The notes under the pieces: generated by a model
Databases searched by the model: none
Told to the model about the DNA's origin: nothing
What the model saw: only the letters and a program-made list of their open reading frames with translations
NCBI RefSeq assembly: GCF_028128615.1
Contig: NZ_AMDP01000021.1
Location: forward strand, 1 to 64,000
Direction of reading: 5' to 3'
DNA: 64,000 nucleotides
DNA from: Enterococcus sp. 5H
GTDB taxonomy: Bacteria; Bacillota; Bacilli; Lactobacillales; Enterococcaceae
Made by a program: the position numbers and the translations under genes
Shown here: piece by piece, positions 1 to 9,622 of the stretch
Layout of the letters: each line of letters opens with the position of its first letter
Numbering within the stretch: position 1 is the first letter of the stretch

Positions 1-104
1 AAATAGGGGACATCGGACCTATAAGTAGAAGGAGAGCCGCTATTCAAGGAAGCTGAAAGCAGACGTAGAAATAGGGGACATCGGACCTATAAGTAGAAGG
101 AGAG
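1..104. repeat. 36-bp direct repeat, period 68, carrying the glmM ribosome site
   Basis: Positions 1-36 and 69-104 are identical over 36 bases, separated by 32 unrelated bases. Each copy ends in the Shine-Dalgarno-like GAAGGAGAG. Only the second copy is followed by a start codon (glmM at 110). The first is followed by CCGCTATT with no nearby ATG, so it is either a silent duplicate or lies in the tail of the upstream gene. Confidence 0.9.
3..56 (+). CDS. Possible C-terminal tail of the upstream gene (partial)
   Basis: One frame is open from the window edge to a TGA at 54-56 and would end in ...RRRAAIQGS. In Firmicutes the gene before glmM is usually cdaR (ybbR), so this could be its tail. The visible stretch is too short to recognise, the repeat overlaps it, and another frame cannot be excluded. 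Confidence 0.25.
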   Translation: MGDIGPISRRRAAIQGS

Positions 105-109
105 TCATA

Positions 110-1465
110 ATGGGTAAATATTTTGGAACAGATGGTGTCAGAGGAATTGCAAATAAGGAATTGACACCTGAATTAGCATTTAAATTGGGACGTTATGGCG
201 GGTATGTATTGAGTCAGCACGAAGATTCAACTCGTCGTCCACGAGTTTTAGTAGGACGAGATACAAGGATTTCTGGACAATTACTTGAACAAGCATTGAT
301 TTCAGGATTACTATCTGTGGGTATTGAAGTCTTTCAACTGGGGGTAATTTCAACGCCTGGTGTTGCTTATTTAACTAGACTACAAAAAGCTTCGGCGGGT
401 GTTATGATTTCAGCGTCTCATAACCCAGCAGAGGATAATGGAATTAAATTCTTTGGTTCAGATGGTTTTAAATTAGTTGATGACCAAGAATTAGAAATTG
501 AAGCGTTATTAGATGCAGCAGAAGATAACTTACCACGACCGTCAGCAGAAGGTTTGGGAACTTTAGATGAGTTTCCAGAAGGTTTGTTAAAATATTCTCA
601 ATTTTTAGTGCAAACAATTCCAGGAGATTTATCAGGCTTGACGGTTTGTATAGATGCGGCAAATGGTGCAACAGCAACTTCTGTTAATCGCTTATTTGCG
701 GATCTAGAAACAGATTTCTTTACGATGGGAACTAATCCAAATGGTTTAAATATCAATGATGGTGTTGGATCAACACACCCGGAAAAACTTGCAGAAATGG
801 TAGTTGAAAAAGGTGCTGATGTAGGACTAGCTTTTGATGGAGATGGCGATCGTATTATTGCGGTAGACGAGCTTGGTAATATTGTTGATGGCGATAAAAT
901 CATGTATATCTGCGCTAAATACTTAGCTGAAAAAAATCGGTTGAAAAAAGATACAATAGTAACGACTGTTATGAGTAATTTAGGCTTCCGTAAAGCTGTG
1001 GAAGCAGCAGGCCTTAAAGACGTTATTACTCAAGTTGGAGATCGTTATGTTGTAGAAGAAATGCGTAAAAATGATTATAATTTTGGTGGAGAACAATCTG
1101 GTCATATGATCTTTTTAGATTATAATACAACAGGTGATGGTATGTTATCAGGTATTCAGCTACTTAATGTAGTGAAACAAACAGGTAAAAAATTATCTGA
1201 ATTAGCTGCTGAATTAACAGTATATCCGCAAAAATTAGTAAATATCCGTGTAACAGATAAACATGGCGCAATGGATGTTCCAGCAATCAAGTCGATTGTC
1301 GAGGAAATGGAAACAGAAATGAATGGTGATGGTCGTATCTTAGTTCGACCTTCCGGAACTGAACCATTGCTAAGAGTGATGGCAGAAGCACCTACACAAG
1401 AAAAAGTTGATTATTATGTAGATAAAATTGCTGATGTAGTCAAAGCTGAAATTGGTGTGATTTAG
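110..1465 (+). CDS. glmM: Phosphoglucosamine mutase GlmM
   Basis: GlmM converts glucosamine-6-phosphate to glucosamine-1-phosphate, the cytoplasmic step before GlmU in UDP-GlcNAc synthesis for peptidoglycan. The 451-residue product has the four marks of the alpha-D-phosphohexomutase family in order: N-terminal GTDGVRG, the phosphoserine loop SASHNP (Ser103), the metal loop DGDGDR near residue 245, and the C-terminal phosphate-binding [11 protein letters not shown] near residue 415. The length is normal. The ATG at 110 lies just after GGAGAG in the second copy of a direct repeat. A terminator follows closely, so this is probably the last gene of a cdaA-cdaR-glmM type operon whose first genes lie outside the window. 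Confidence 0.98.
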   Translation: MGKYFGTDGVRGIANKELTPELAFKLGRYGGYVLSQHEDSTRRPRVLVGRDTRISGQLLEQALISGLLSVGIEVFQLGVISTPGVAYLTRLQKASAGVMISASHNPAEDNGIKFFGSDGFKLVDDQELEIEALLDAAEDNLPRPSAEGLGTLDEFPEGLLKYSQFLVQTIPGDLSGLTVCIDAANGATATSVNRLFADLETDFFTMGTNPNGLNINDGVGSTHPEKLAEMVVEKGADVGLAFDGDGDRIIAVDELGNIVDGDKIMYICAKYLAEKNRLKKDTIVTTVMSNLGFRKAVEAAGLKDVITQVGDRYVVEEMRKNDYNFGGEQSGHMIFLDYNTTGDGMLSGIQLLNVVKQTGKKLSELAAELTVYPQKLVNIRVTDKHGAMDVPAIKSIVEEMETEMNGDGRILVRPSGTEPLLRVMAEAPTQEKVDYYVDKIADVVKAEIGVI

Positions 1466-1480
1466 AAATATTATTAAGCT

Positions 1481-1520
1481 ATAACCCGTAATGCGTAAAA
1501 AGCAGCGGGTTATTTTTATT
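1481..1520 (+). terminator. Rho-independent terminator after glmM
   Basis: An 8-bp stem (1481-1488 ATAACCCG with 1506-1513 CGGGTTAT) is followed by a T-rich run. It lies 16 bases after the glmM stop. Confidence 0.85.
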
Positions 1521-1565
1521 TACGAATATGTATTAGTTTTCATTGTTATTTGTTCGATAATTACA

Positions 1566-1594
1566 TTGACAGAATGAAAAGAAAAGGGTACGAT
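1566..1594 (+). promoter_or_regulatory. Sigma-A promoter of the SAM-hydrolase/ECF operon
   Basis: TTGACA at 1566-1571 and TACGAT at 1589-1594 are separated by 17 bases, about 90 bases upstream of the next start codon. No riboswitch fold was recognised in the leader. Confidence 0.7.
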
Positions 1595-1685
1595 ATTTGA
1601 GAATTAATAAGGTAGTTAGTTGATAAATTATTTTATTTTTTCAGAAAATTCAAAACATTTAAAAGTGGAGGAGAGGAGTTTCTAG

Positions 1686-2543
1686 ATGGGAAAGTATTTG
1701 GTTTTGCAAACAGATTTTGGGTTAGGTGATGGAGCGGTTAGCGCAATGTATGGTGTAGCCCATATGGTAAGTGACGAAGTGGTTATTGAAGATTTGACTC
1801 ATGAGATTCCTCCCTATGATATTTGGGCGGCTTCGTATCGTTTGTATCAGACAGTAAAATATTGGCCTAAAGGAACTGTGTTTGTTTCAGTAGTTGACCC
1901 TGGCGTTGGGAGTGCTAGACGAAGTATTGTTGCTAAGACAAAATCTGGACATTACATTATTACACCAGATAATGGTTCGTTGACTCATGTTTTACATTAT
2001 CAAGGAATCGAAGAAATACGAACAATAGATGAAGTGAAAAGCCGATTACCTCATTCTGAAGAAAGTCATACATTCCATGGTCGGGATATTTATGCATACA
2101 ATGGTGCGCGATTAGCAAGTGATGAAATTTCTTTTGAAGAATTAGGAAAAATTGTCTCTGAAGAATCTGTTGAAATATTACCTTTGATTGAGGCGAAACA
2201 GGAACACCATGTTTTGAAAGGCAGTATTGATGTATTGGATATACGATTTGGCTCATTGTGGACAAATATTCCACTTGCTTTTTTGCAAGAAGAAGCAATC
2301 AATCATGGCGATCAATTACAAGTAACAATTTATCATCAAGGGAAAAAAGTTTACCAAAATATTATGAGATTTGCTAAATCATTTGCGGATGTTAATATTG
2401 GAGAACCATTGGTATATGTGAATTCATTGGTGAATATTGGGGTAGCAGTCAATCAAGATTCTTTTTCGAAATTATATCATATTGGAACAGGAACAGATTG
2501 GACAATTCAGCTAAGAAAAGCACCAAAAATTATTTTTGAATAG
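1686..2543 (+). CDS. SAM hydroxide adenosyltransferase family protein (DUF62)
   Basis: This 285-residue protein belongs to the fluorinase/chlorinase-related family whose common members split S-adenosylmethionine into adenosine and methionine using water. Visible family features are the N-terminal [15 protein letters not shown] (residues 9-23), the [10 protein letters not shown] loop near residue 96, [14 protein letters not shown] near 120, and a C-terminal beta domain with [19 protein letters not shown] ribosome site precedes the ATG. The gene is followed after 11 bases by an ECF S component, which suggests its product or substrate is linked to that transporter. Such coupling is known for this family in Firmicutes, but the transported compound cannot be read from the sequence. 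Confidence 0.85.
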   Translation: MGKYLVLQTDFGLGDGAVSAMYGVAHMVSDEVVIEDLTHEIPPYDIWAASYRLYQTVKYWPKGTVFVSVVDPGVGSARRSIVAKTKSGHYIITPDNGSLTHVLHYQGIEEIRTIDEVKSRLPHSEESHTFHGRDIYAYNGARLASDEISFEELGKIVSEESVEILPLIEAKQEHHVLKGSIDVLDIRFGSLWTNIPLAFLQEEAINHGDQLQVTIYHQGKKVYQNIMRFAKSFADVNIGEPLVYVNSLVNIGVAVNQDSFSKLYHIGTGTDWTIQLRKAPKIIFE

Positions 2544-2554
2544 GGGCAGATAAA

Positions 2555-3106
2555 ATGAAAAAAGATTTTTCAGTAAAAACAATTGTAGCAATTGGTATTG
2601 GTTCAGCAGTTTTTGTGATTTTGGGACGTTTTGTAGTTATTCCAACAGGATTTCCTAATACTAATTTAGAAACGGCGTATCCTTTTCTTGCTTTAATATC
2701 AGCTATTTTTGGACCAGTTGCAGGTGGCTTAATCGGCTTGATTGGTCATACATTAAAAGATTTTACAACATATGGCAGTGCATGGTGGAGTTGGATTGTT
2801 TGTTCTGGTATCATAGGAGTGGTCTATGGTTTAGCTGGTCGAAAAATGGATCTTCAGCATGGTGAATTTACTAAAAAAGACATTATTCGTTTTAATATTT
2901 ATCAAGTCATCGGTAATGCTGTTGTTTGGGGCTTAATCGCTCCAACCTTGGACGTGTTAATTTATAGTGAACCAGCAAGTAAAGTATATACACAAGGCGT
3001 TATTGCGGTTGTGTTAAATATTATTTCTGTCGGTGTCATTGGGACGTTATTGATGGCTGCTTATGCTGCAACTCGAACAAAAAAAGGTAGCTTAACAAAA
3101 GATTAA
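2555..3106 (+). CDS. ECF transporter S component, UPF0397 family
   Basis: A 183-residue membrane protein with about five or six hydrophobic segments. The N-terminus ([20 protein letters not shown]) and the [18 protein letters not shown] segment match the UPF0397 family of energy-coupling-factor substrate-binding subunits. It should capture a small molecule at the membrane and work with the ATPase and T component encoded just downstream. The substrate is unknown. The upstream SAM-cleaving enzyme makes an adenosine-, methionine- or nucleoside-related ligand a reasonable guess only. Confidence 0.85.
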   Translation: MKKDFSVKTIVAIGIGSAVFVILGRFVVIPTGFPNTNLETAYPFLALISAIFGPVAGGLIGLIGHTLKDFTTYGSAWWSWIVCSGIIGVVYGLAGRKMDLQHGEFTKKDIIRFNIYQVIGNAVVWGLIAPTLDVLIYSEPASKVYTQGVIAVVLNIISVGVIGTLLMAAYAATRTKKGSLTKD

Positions 3107-3215
3107 ACAGTTTTATCAAAACATAGAACGTATAAAGGACGAGGAGAAGCCTGTCTAGTAAGAATTTTAAGGCTTGTCCTGGTCTGTTTTACATAGAAAT
3201 AAAGGAGCGACAAAA

Positions 3216-4925
3216 ATGAAAAAACCACTAATTCGTTTTAATAATTTTACATTTCAATATCACAGTCAGGCTGAACCTACGTTGTATAATATTGATTTGA
3301 CTATCTATGAAGGGGAAAAAATTTTGATTGTTGGACCAAGTGGAAGTGGGAAATCTACATTTGCTCAGTGTATCAATGGTTTAATTCCATATAGTTATGA
3401 AGGGGAAATCTCTGGTAACGTCACTATTGGAGAGAAAGATTTAGTTGACACTAGTCTATTTGAACTTTCCTTTGACGTTGGGACTGTACTGCAAGATACA
3501 GATGGTCAATTTATTGGCTTAACCGTAGGAGAAGATATTGCTTTTGCTCTGGAAAATGATGAAATTCCGCAAGAAAAAATGAAGCAGGAAGTAAAATCAT
3601 GGGCTGAATTAGTGGAGTTAAATGAGTTTTTACATCATCGTCCTCAAGATTTATCCGGTGGTCAAAAGCAGCGTGTTTCAATGGCTGGTGTTTTAATTGA
3701 TGAGTCGCCCATTTTATTATTTGATGAACCATTAGCTAATTTAGATCCTTTAGCGGGAAAAGAGACAATTGCTTTGATTGACGATATTCACAAAAAAACA
3801 GAAACAACAATTTTAATTATTGAACATCGTTTAGAGGATGTTTTGTATCGGTCAGTGGATCGGGTCATAGTCTTTAATGAAGGTCGGGTGGTAGCTGATC
3901 TACCTGCGAATGAGCTATTAAAAACGAATATATTAACGGAGCAAGGAATTCGAGAGCCCTTATATATTACAGCGATGAAGTACGCGGATGTTAATTTAGA
4001 TAAAGTTGAGCATTTAGCTGACATAAAGAACGTACGCGGAACAAATCTGAAAGAAAAAATGGAGCAATGGTTAAAAAAACAAGATCAGCATATAAAATCT
4101 ACGTCACGGTCATCACTTTTAGAATTAAAAAATGTGACGTATCAGTATAGAAAAAATGACCGATTGGTATTAAACGACGTATCTGTTTCCTTTAGTCGTG
4201 GAGAAATGATCAGCATTGTTGGAAAAAATGGTGCAGGGAAATCAACTCTTAGCAAGGCAATCTGTGGATTTATTACACCTCAGTCAGGGGAAATGATTTG
4301 GGAAGAAGCAGATTTAAGTCGTTTTTCAATTAAAGAGAGAGCAGATAAAATTGGTTTTGTCATGCAAAATCCTAATCAAATGATTTCTAAAAAAATGATT
4401 TTTGATGAAGTAGCTTTAGGTTTAATTTTAAGAGGTTTGCCAGAAGTAGAAATCAAAGAACGGGTGGAGAAAGTTTTGAAAATCTGTGGACTTTATTCGT
4501 TTCGTAATTGGCCGATTTCTGCATTGAGTTTTGGTCAAAAGAAACGAGTGACCATTGCGTCTATTTTAGTTTTAGAACCTGAGATGATTATTTTAGATGA
4601 ACCAACTGCTGGACAAGATTTTAAGCATTATACGGAGATGATGAGCTTTTTAAAGGATTTAAATAATCTGGGTGTAACAATTGCGATGATTACTCATGAT
4701 ATGTACCTGATGCTTGAATATACTGACCGAGCATTAGTTTTACTTGACGGCAAGATAGTTGCAGATACGACTCCTGTGAATGTTTTGACTGATACTCAAT
4801 TAGTAGATCAAGCTTCTTTGAAAGAAACAAGTTTATTTACATTTGCTAAACATTTAGGGTTGGAAGATCCATTTCAATTTACAGAATATTTTATGTGTTA
4901 CGATCAGGAGGTGCGTTTGAAATGA
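3216..4925 (+). CDS. ECF transporter fused double ATPase (EcfA-EcfA)
   Basis: One 569-residue chain holds two ABC ATPase domains. Domain 1 has Walker A GPSGSGKST, signature [13 protein letters not shown] and Walker B ILLFDEPLANLD. Domain 2 has Walker A GKNGAGKST, a degenerate signature (ALSFGQKKRVT) and Walker B IILDEPTAGQD. It energises uptake with the neighbouring S and T subunits. The start is set at the ATG at 3216, which follows AAAGGAG (3201-3207); the open frame extends upstream to a TTG at 3174 without a ribosome site. The stop overlaps the next start as ATGA (4922-4925), indicating translational coupling. Confidence 0.92.
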   Translation: MKKPLIRFNNFTFQYHSQAEPTLYNIDLTIYEGEKILIVGPSGSGKSTFAQCINGLIPYSYEGEISGNVTIGEKDLVDTSLFELSFDVGTVLQDTDGQFIGLTVGEDIAFALENDEIPQEKMKQEVKSWAELVELNEFLHHRPQDLSGGQKQRVSMAGVLIDESPILLFDEPLANLDPLAGKETIALIDDIHKKTETTILIIEHRLEDVLYRSVDRVIVFNEGRVVADLPANELLKTNILTEQGIREPLYITAMKYADVNLDKVEHLADIKNVRGTNLKEKMEQWLKKQDQHIKSTSRSSLLELKNVTYQYRKNDRLVLNDVSVSFSRGEMISIVGKNGAGKSTLSKAICGFITPQSGEMIWEEADLSRFSIKERADKIGFVMQNPNQMISKKMIFDEVALGLILRGLPEVEIKERVEKVLKICGLYSFRNWPISALSFGQKKRVTIASILVLEPEMIILDEPTAGQDFKHYTEMMSFLKDLNNLGVTIAMITHDMYLMLEYTDRALVLLDGKIVADTTPVNVLTDTQLVDQASLKETSLFTFAKHLGLEDPFQFTEYFMCYDQEVRLK

Positions 4926-5755
4926 ATGAGCATCAAATGTTAGGCTATATTCCTGATAATACGGTTATCCACAAATTAAATGGAACAGCCAAATTAGTTT
5001 TTTTGATTTTATTATCAATTGCTTGTATGACCACGTATGACACGCGATTTTTAATTGGAATGACGATTTTTTCTTTGATTTTATTTAAACTGTCAAATAT
5101 AAAATGGCATCAGATTTCTTTTGTAGTGAAATTTATTTTTGTTTTTTCGTTGCTGAATATTATTGCTGTTTATATTTTTTCTCCCGAGTATGGTGTTGAA
5201 TTGTATCAATCCAGAACGGTGATCTGGGAAGGGTTTGGTCGGTTTACCTTAACGCAAGAGCAGTTATTTTATGAATTTAATTTAGTTTTAAAATACTTTT
5301 GTACGATACCGTTAGTGTTGATTTTCCTACTAACAACAAATCCAAGCGAGTTTGCATCCAGTTTAAATCGAATTGGTGTTAGTTATAAAATTAGTTATGC
5401 TGTAGCACTAGCAATTCGTTATATTCCGGATATACAAGAAGACTTTATTAATATTTCCTTAGCTCAACAAGCACGTGGTTTTGAAATGTCGAAAAAAGGA
5501 AAACTTTTACAGCGTTTAAAAGGGACTGCTCAAATTGTTTTTCCGTTGATTTTTTCTAGCTTAGATCGGATTGAAACTGTAAGCACAGCGATGGAATTAC
5601 GACGTTTTGGTGAGAAGAAAAAGCGGACATGGTATGCACAGCAACCGTTTCAGATCTATGATTGGCTAGTTATGGGATTAGCAGTTGTTTTAACAATTAT
5701 TAGTTTTATGTTGTTCAAAGTGAATGGTGGAAGATTTTATAATCCGTTTTCTTAA
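4922..5755 (+). CDS. ECF transporter transmembrane T component
   Basis: A 277-residue protein with several hydrophobic helices and the cytoplasmic coupling-helix motifs of CbiQ/EcfT proteins: QQARGFEM near residue 182 and AMELRRFG near residue 223. It is the scaffold joining the S subunit to the ATPases. The start ATG at 4922 overlaps the previous stop and follows AGGAGGT (4906-4912); an upstream in-frame ATG at 4895 has no such site. It is the last gene of the four-gene operon and is followed by a terminator. Confidence 0.92.
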   Translation: MNEHQMLGYIPDNTVIHKLNGTAKLVFLILLSIACMTTYDTRFLIGMTIFSLILFKLSNIKWHQISFVVKFIFVFSLLNIIAVYIFSPEYGVELYQSRTVIWEGFGRFTLTQEQLFYEFNLVLKYFCTIPLVLIFLLTTNPSEFASSLNRIGVSYKISYAVALAIRYIPDIQEDFINISLAQQARGFEMSKKGKLLQRLKGTAQIVFPLIFSSLDRIETVSTAMELRRFGEKKKRTWYAQQPFQIYDWLVMGLAVVLTIISFMLFKVNGGRFYNPFS

Positions 5756-5768
5756 TAGCAGATTTAAG

Positions 5769-5808
5769 GAGTTTACTAGTAATTAGTAGGCTCTTTTTGT
5801 TTTTTTAT
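5769..5808 (+). terminator. Terminator of the ECF operon
   Basis: A 10-bp stem including G-U pairs (5769-5778 with 5784-5793) and a 5-base loop is followed by TTTTTGTTTTTTT. Confidence 0.85.
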
Positions 5809-5850
5809 CCTGTTTTTAGACTATACCAATTTTCGTATTACATAAAGTTA

Positions 5851-5880
5851 TTGACAGGAGTGTTCGTTATGGTATATGAT
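5851..5880 (+). promoter_or_regulatory. glmS: Sigma-A promoter of glmS
   Basis: TTGACA (5851-5856), an 18-base spacer and TATGAT (5875-5880) lie just upstream of the glmS ribozyme. Confidence 0.7.
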
Positions 5881-5929
5881 TATTGCAGTTTCTGTTAACG
5901 AATATAAAAGGAGGATCGTATAGACCATT

Positions 5930-6150
5930 TCAGGGATAGCGCCAGGCCTGTGTTTTCAGGTGACGAGGAAAGAGCTTATCGAAAGATTCGGCGGATAGCT
6001 CTAGGGACTGCACTCTAAAAGTTGGAAGAAAAAATAATTGTGAGATTATAACAGAAAAACAACTAAGCAGAATAGAAACGAAATTTAAACGGATAGAAAA
6101 TATATGAATGATAATTAAACTGTTAATGGATGATTTTAACAGGAATTCAT
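5930..6150 (+). ncRNA. glmS: glmS ribozyme riboswitch
   Basis: The leader contains the conserved glmS ribozyme core: ATAGCGCC with the expected self-cleavage point before G5939, then GTGACGAGG (5960-5968), TTATCGAAAGATTCGGCGG and ATAGCTCTAGGGACTGCA. These match the core layout of the Bacillus ribozyme. A distal hairpin around 6121-6141 (GTTAATGG...TTTTAAC) would be the terminal helix. On binding glucosamine-6-phosphate, the product of GlmS, the RNA cleaves itself and the mRNA is degraded, giving feedback control. The 3' edge is approximate. Confidence 0.92.
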
Positions 6151-6229
6151 CTCAAGAAACTTTTTAAATTTGTCATCATATTATTTTTGACCCATCACTC
6201 AAGACAATCGGAAGGCAGGAAATCATTAT

Positions 6230-8041
6230 ATGTGTGGAATCGTAGGAATTATTGGAAAAAATAACGCAACAGAAATTTTAGTCCAAGGATTAGAAAAGTT
6301 GGAGTACCGAGGTTATGACTCAGCAGGAATTTTTGTAACAGGAAATGATAATCAAGATTATTTAGTTAAATCATTAGGAAGAATTGCGGATCTACAGTCG
6401 CAAATTAGTCCAGAAGTACAAGGAACTGTTGGAATTGGACATACACGCTGGGCAACTCATGGTAAGCCAAGTGAACGTAATGCTCATCCGCATACATCAA
6501 GCAATCAACGATTTATTCTAGTCCACAACGGCGTTATTGAAAACTTTGAAGAATTAAAACAGGAATTTCTTCAAGGAAAACAATTGAATGGCGAAACAGA
6601 TACTGAGATTGTTGTACATCTGGTTGAACATTTTGCAGCGGAAGGCTTATCGACGAAGGAAGCTTTTAAAAAAACTTTAGCAGTAATTAATGGTTCATAT
6701 GCATTTGCTTTAATTGATAAAAGAGATGCAGAAACAATATATGTAGCAAAAAACAAAAGCCCGTTACTAATTGGTTTAGGTGAAGATTTCAATGTTATTT
6801 GTAGTGATGCAATGGCAATGTTGTCTGAAACAAATCATTTTGTAGAAATCGCTGATGGTGAAATGGTTACCGTTAAAGCTGATGGAATCACAATTGAAGA
6901 CCCCAAAGGCAATACCGTTTACCGTGAATCATATGAAGCTCAATTAGATTTAAGCGATATTGAAAAAGGAACCTATCCTTATTATATGTTAAAGGAAATC
7001 GACGATCAGCCAACAGTGATGCGTAGAATTATTCAAGCTTATACGAACAGTCAAGGCGATACCATAATCAATAATGAAATTGTAGAACAGATAACAGCTA
7101 GTGATCGTATTTATATCATTGCTTGCGGTACTAGCTATAATGCTGGTTGGGTTGGCAAAACGCTGCTTGAGCGAATGACAAATATCCCGGTAGAAGTTCA
7201 TCTTTCAAGTGAATTTGGCTATAATATGCCATTGCTTTCTGAAAAACCGTTCTTCATTTTCTTAAGCCAAAGTGGTGAAACAGCTGACAGCCGTCAAGTT
7301 TTGGTTCAAACGAACGAACTTGGATTACCTTCACTGACGCTAACAAATGTTTCAGGCTCTACGTTGTCCAGAGAAGCAGATTATACTTTATTACTGCATG
7401 CTGGACCAGAAATTGCTGTCGCATCAACTAAAGCCTATACCGCCCAAATTGCTGTTTTAGCAGTACTTGCGAAAGCAATCGGGGACAATAAGAAAAATCC
7501 TGTTTCACTTGATTTTGATATTGCTCATGAATTAAGCGTGATTGCAGCGATTATGGCGACGATAATTGATGAAAAAATGGTCATTAGTCAATTGGTGGAA
7601 GATTATTTATCTGATACTAGAAATGCCTTTTATATTGGCCGAGGCGTTGATTATTATGTATCAATGGAAGCTGCCTTGAAACTGAAAGAAATTTCCTATA
7701 TTCAGGCTGAAGGCTTTGCAGCTGGAGAATTAAAACATGGTACAATTGCTTTGATTGAAGAAGGAACACCAGTTTTTGGTGTGATTACTGATAAAAAAAC
7801 AGCAGCTCATACTCGTGGAAATTTAAAAGAAGTGGAAAGTCGTGGTGCACATAATTTTGTAATTGCCTTAGCATCACTAGCAAAAGAAACCGATCAGATT
7901 GTAATACCAGATGTTCATCCACTTTTAACACCGTTAGTCAGTGTTGTTCCAACACAGTTGATTGCTTATTTTGCAACCTTGCAAAGAGGCTATGATGTGG
8001 ATAAACCTCGTAATCTAGCCAAAAGTGTTACTGTTGAATAA
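6230..8041 (+). CDS. glmS: Glucosamine-fructose-6-phosphate aminotransferase (isomerizing)
   Basis: GlmS makes glucosamine-6-phosphate from fructose-6-phosphate and glutamine, the first committed step to UDP-GlcNAc. The 603-residue protein starts MCGIVGIIG, with Cys2 as the glutaminase nucleophile. An N-terminal Ntn-glutaminase domain (HTRWATHG near residue 72) is followed by two SIS sugar-isomerase domains (ACGTSYNAG near 298, SQSGETADS near 347) and the C-terminal [12 protein letters not shown]. The length is normal. It is controlled by the ribozyme immediately upstream and works with GlmM encoded about 5 kb earlier. Confidence 0.98.
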   Translation: MCGIVGIIGKNNATEILVQGLEKLEYRGYDSAGIFVTGNDNQDYLVKSLGRIADLQSQISPEVQGTVGIGHTRWATHGKPSERNAHPHTSSNQRFILVHNGVIENFEELKQEFLQGKQLNGETDTEIVVHLVEHFAAEGLSTKEAFKKTLAVINGSYAFALIDKRDAETIYVAKNKSPLLIGLGEDFNVICSDAMAMLSETNHFVEIADGEMVTVKADGITIEDPKGNTVYRESYEAQLDLSDIEKGTYPYYMLKEIDDQPTVMRRIIQAYTNSQGDTIINNEIVEQITASDRIYIIACGTSYNAGWVGKTLLERMTNIPVEVHLSSEFGYNMPLLSEKPFFIFLSQSGETADSRQVLVQTNELGLPSLTLTNVSGSTLSREADYTLLLHAGPEIAVASTKAYTAQIAVLAVLAKAIGDNKKNPVSLDFDIAHELSVIAAIMATIIDEKMVISQLVEDYLSDTRNAFYIGRGVDYYVSMEAALKLKEISYIQAEGFAAGELKHGTIALIEEGTPVFGVITDKKTAAHTRGNLKEVESRGAHNFVIALASLAKETDQIVIPDVHPLLTPLVSVVPTQLIAYFATLQRGYDVDKPRNLAKSVTVE

Positions 8042-8138
8042 AATTGAGTAATCAATAGATAAAAGGAACTCTTTAAAAGTTGTTTTAACTACTGACAATT
8101 TTCTAAGAGTTCCTTTTATCTATTGATTATTCAATTTT
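8040..8138. terminator. Long bidirectional terminator between glmS and the sensor kinase
   Basis: Arms of 34 bases (8040-8073 and 8105-8138) are complementary except for one G-U position and enclose a 31-base loop. The glmS stop lies at the left edge and the last codons of the minus-strand kinase lie in the right arm, so the hairpin can end transcription from both sides. Confidence 0.8.
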
Positions 8139-9622
8139 ATTTTGACATAAAAAATAGTGCCTGTTTCTTTGTTACTGGTGACACTCAAATCGAAGTGATG
8201 TCTATCAGTAATTTCTTTGGCAATCGCTAAACCTAAACCAGTGCCATCTGTCGGGACATCAGAATCAGCTTGGTGAAAACGTTGGAAAATATTTTTTTGC
8301 TCTTTAGGTGAAATATAAGAATCAAAATTTTGTACGCTAATAATTATATGATCTGCTTTTTGGTTAGCTTGCACGACTACTTGACTTTGATTAGGTGAAA
8401 ACTTGAGGGCATTTTCAATCAAGATTACAAACAATTGGCGAATTCTACCGTAATCACCAGTAATAATTATAGGTTCAGTTATGAGATTTTCAAGAAGTAA
8501 TTCTTGATTTTTAGTAGATGCTGTTACTCGTAAACTTCTTAAGCTGTCCGATAAAATATCATTGAGATTCACTGGCTCCATCGTGATGGTGAATTCCGGA
8601 TTTTCTAATCGAGATAATTCTAGTAAATCATTGATTAAGCGCTCTAAAACGATTGATTCAGCTAATAGTTGCTGATGGTATTGTTCCACTTTTTCCGGTT
8701 GTTTAATCAAGCCATCACTTAAGGATTCCAGTGATCCGCGTATAACAGTAACTGGCGTACGTAATTCATGGGAAATGGTTGATAAGAAATTTTTTTGAGC
8801 TTGTTCACGGTTTTCTCGTTGAAATTTTGCTTCAGCAAGACGATCTTTTAAAACAGTCAATTTTTTTCCTAACTGGCCAATTTCATCCTTTGTAGCAATA
8901 TCTAATGAATTATTATAATTTTCAACGACTAATTCTTCAGTGAAGGTACTCATTTGATTGATTGGTGCAATGAATTTTTTCGATAGCAAAATAGAAAGAA
9001 GCAATCCGATAATCCAAGCAATTAAAATACTAATGAAAAGCAGTAAGTATCCTTGGTTTTCGTTTTTATGAACACTGGAAATGGCTGAATGCAGTAGGAC
9101 AACCGCTAATACTTCGCCACTATCATTGGTTATTGGAGCGCCAACAGTAACAGTTGGTTCGCCAATCACATTACTAAAAGCATCGCTGGTTGCTGTTTTC
9201 CCGGTATAAACCTTTTTAATCACATCACGTGCATTGGTGGGTAATTCGTTATACTCGGTGCTGTGCATCCCGTGGCCAACTGTAATTGTATTGGCATTTT
9301 CGTCAACAATCCAAATATCATCCAGCGCTAATTGATCCATAAATTGAATAAAAGCAGAATATCCCATCCACATCTTCATTGAAGAATTTGACCCCATCAT
9401 TCCGTGCATGGAAGAGGAACTTTCTGTAGTAGTTTCTTGTTCTGCAAAATAATCATCCAAGGTATTTGCAATAACAACCGCCCGACGTGTCATTTCTTCT
9501 GTATGAATGGTGATTGTCTGTCTAGAGAACAAAATACTAAATGCTACACCAATAACTATTGAAAAAAGTAACAGCGTTAGCGAAAAATACAAAACAAGTT
9601 TTCTAGTTAGTTTATTTTTCAT
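8120..9622 (-). CDS. Membrane sensor histidine kinase with Met/His-rich sensor domain
   Basis: A 500-residue kinase of the OmpR-partner class. Transmembrane helix 1 is at residues 11-33. The extracellular sensor (34-190) carries a Met/His/Ser-rich stretch at 68-89 (SSMHGMMGSNSS, MKMWMGY) and a second VGHGMHS at 115-121. Helix 2 (191-213) leads to HAMP, a HisKA H-box FLSTISHELRTP with His285, and an HATPase_c domain with N box (ENALKFSP) and TGLGLAI. It shares a 4-base ATGA overlap with the response regulator upstream. The metal-ligand-like residues suggest sensing of a soft metal such as copper or silver, or of redox state; this is inference. Confidence 0.92.
   Translation of the reverse strand: MKNKLTRKLVLYFSLTLLLFSIVIGVAFSILFSRQTITIHTEEMTRRAVVIANTLDDYFAEQETTTESSSSMHGMMGSNSSMKMWMGYSAFIQFMDQLALDDIWIVDENANTITVGHGMHSTEYNELPTNARDVIKKVYTGKTATSDAFSNVIGEPTVTVGAPITNDSGEVLAVVLLHSAISSVHKNENQGYLLLFISILIAWIIGLLLSILLSKKFIAPINQMSTFTEELVVENYNNSLDIATKDEIGQLGKKLTVLKDRLAEAKFQRENREQAQKNFLSTISHELRTPVTVIRGSLESLSDGLIKQPEKVEQYHQQLLAESIVLERLINDLLELSRLENPEFTITMEPVNLNDILSDSLRSLRVTASTKNQELLLENLITEPIIITGDYGRIRQLFVILIENALKFSPNQSQVVVQANQKADHIIISVQNFDSYISPKEQKNIFQRFHQADSDVPTDGTGLGLAIAKEITDRHHFDLSVTSNKETGTIFYVKIKLNNQ

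Noticed and set aside
468-903. Minus-strand open frames inside glmM
   Set aside because: They are antisense shadows of a clear, full-length gene and have no ribosome sites.
3174-3215. Upstream TTG start for the ECF ATPase gene
   Set aside because: No Shine-Dalgarno precedes it, while ATG 3216 has AAAGGAG at the right distance and begins the conserved ABC domain.
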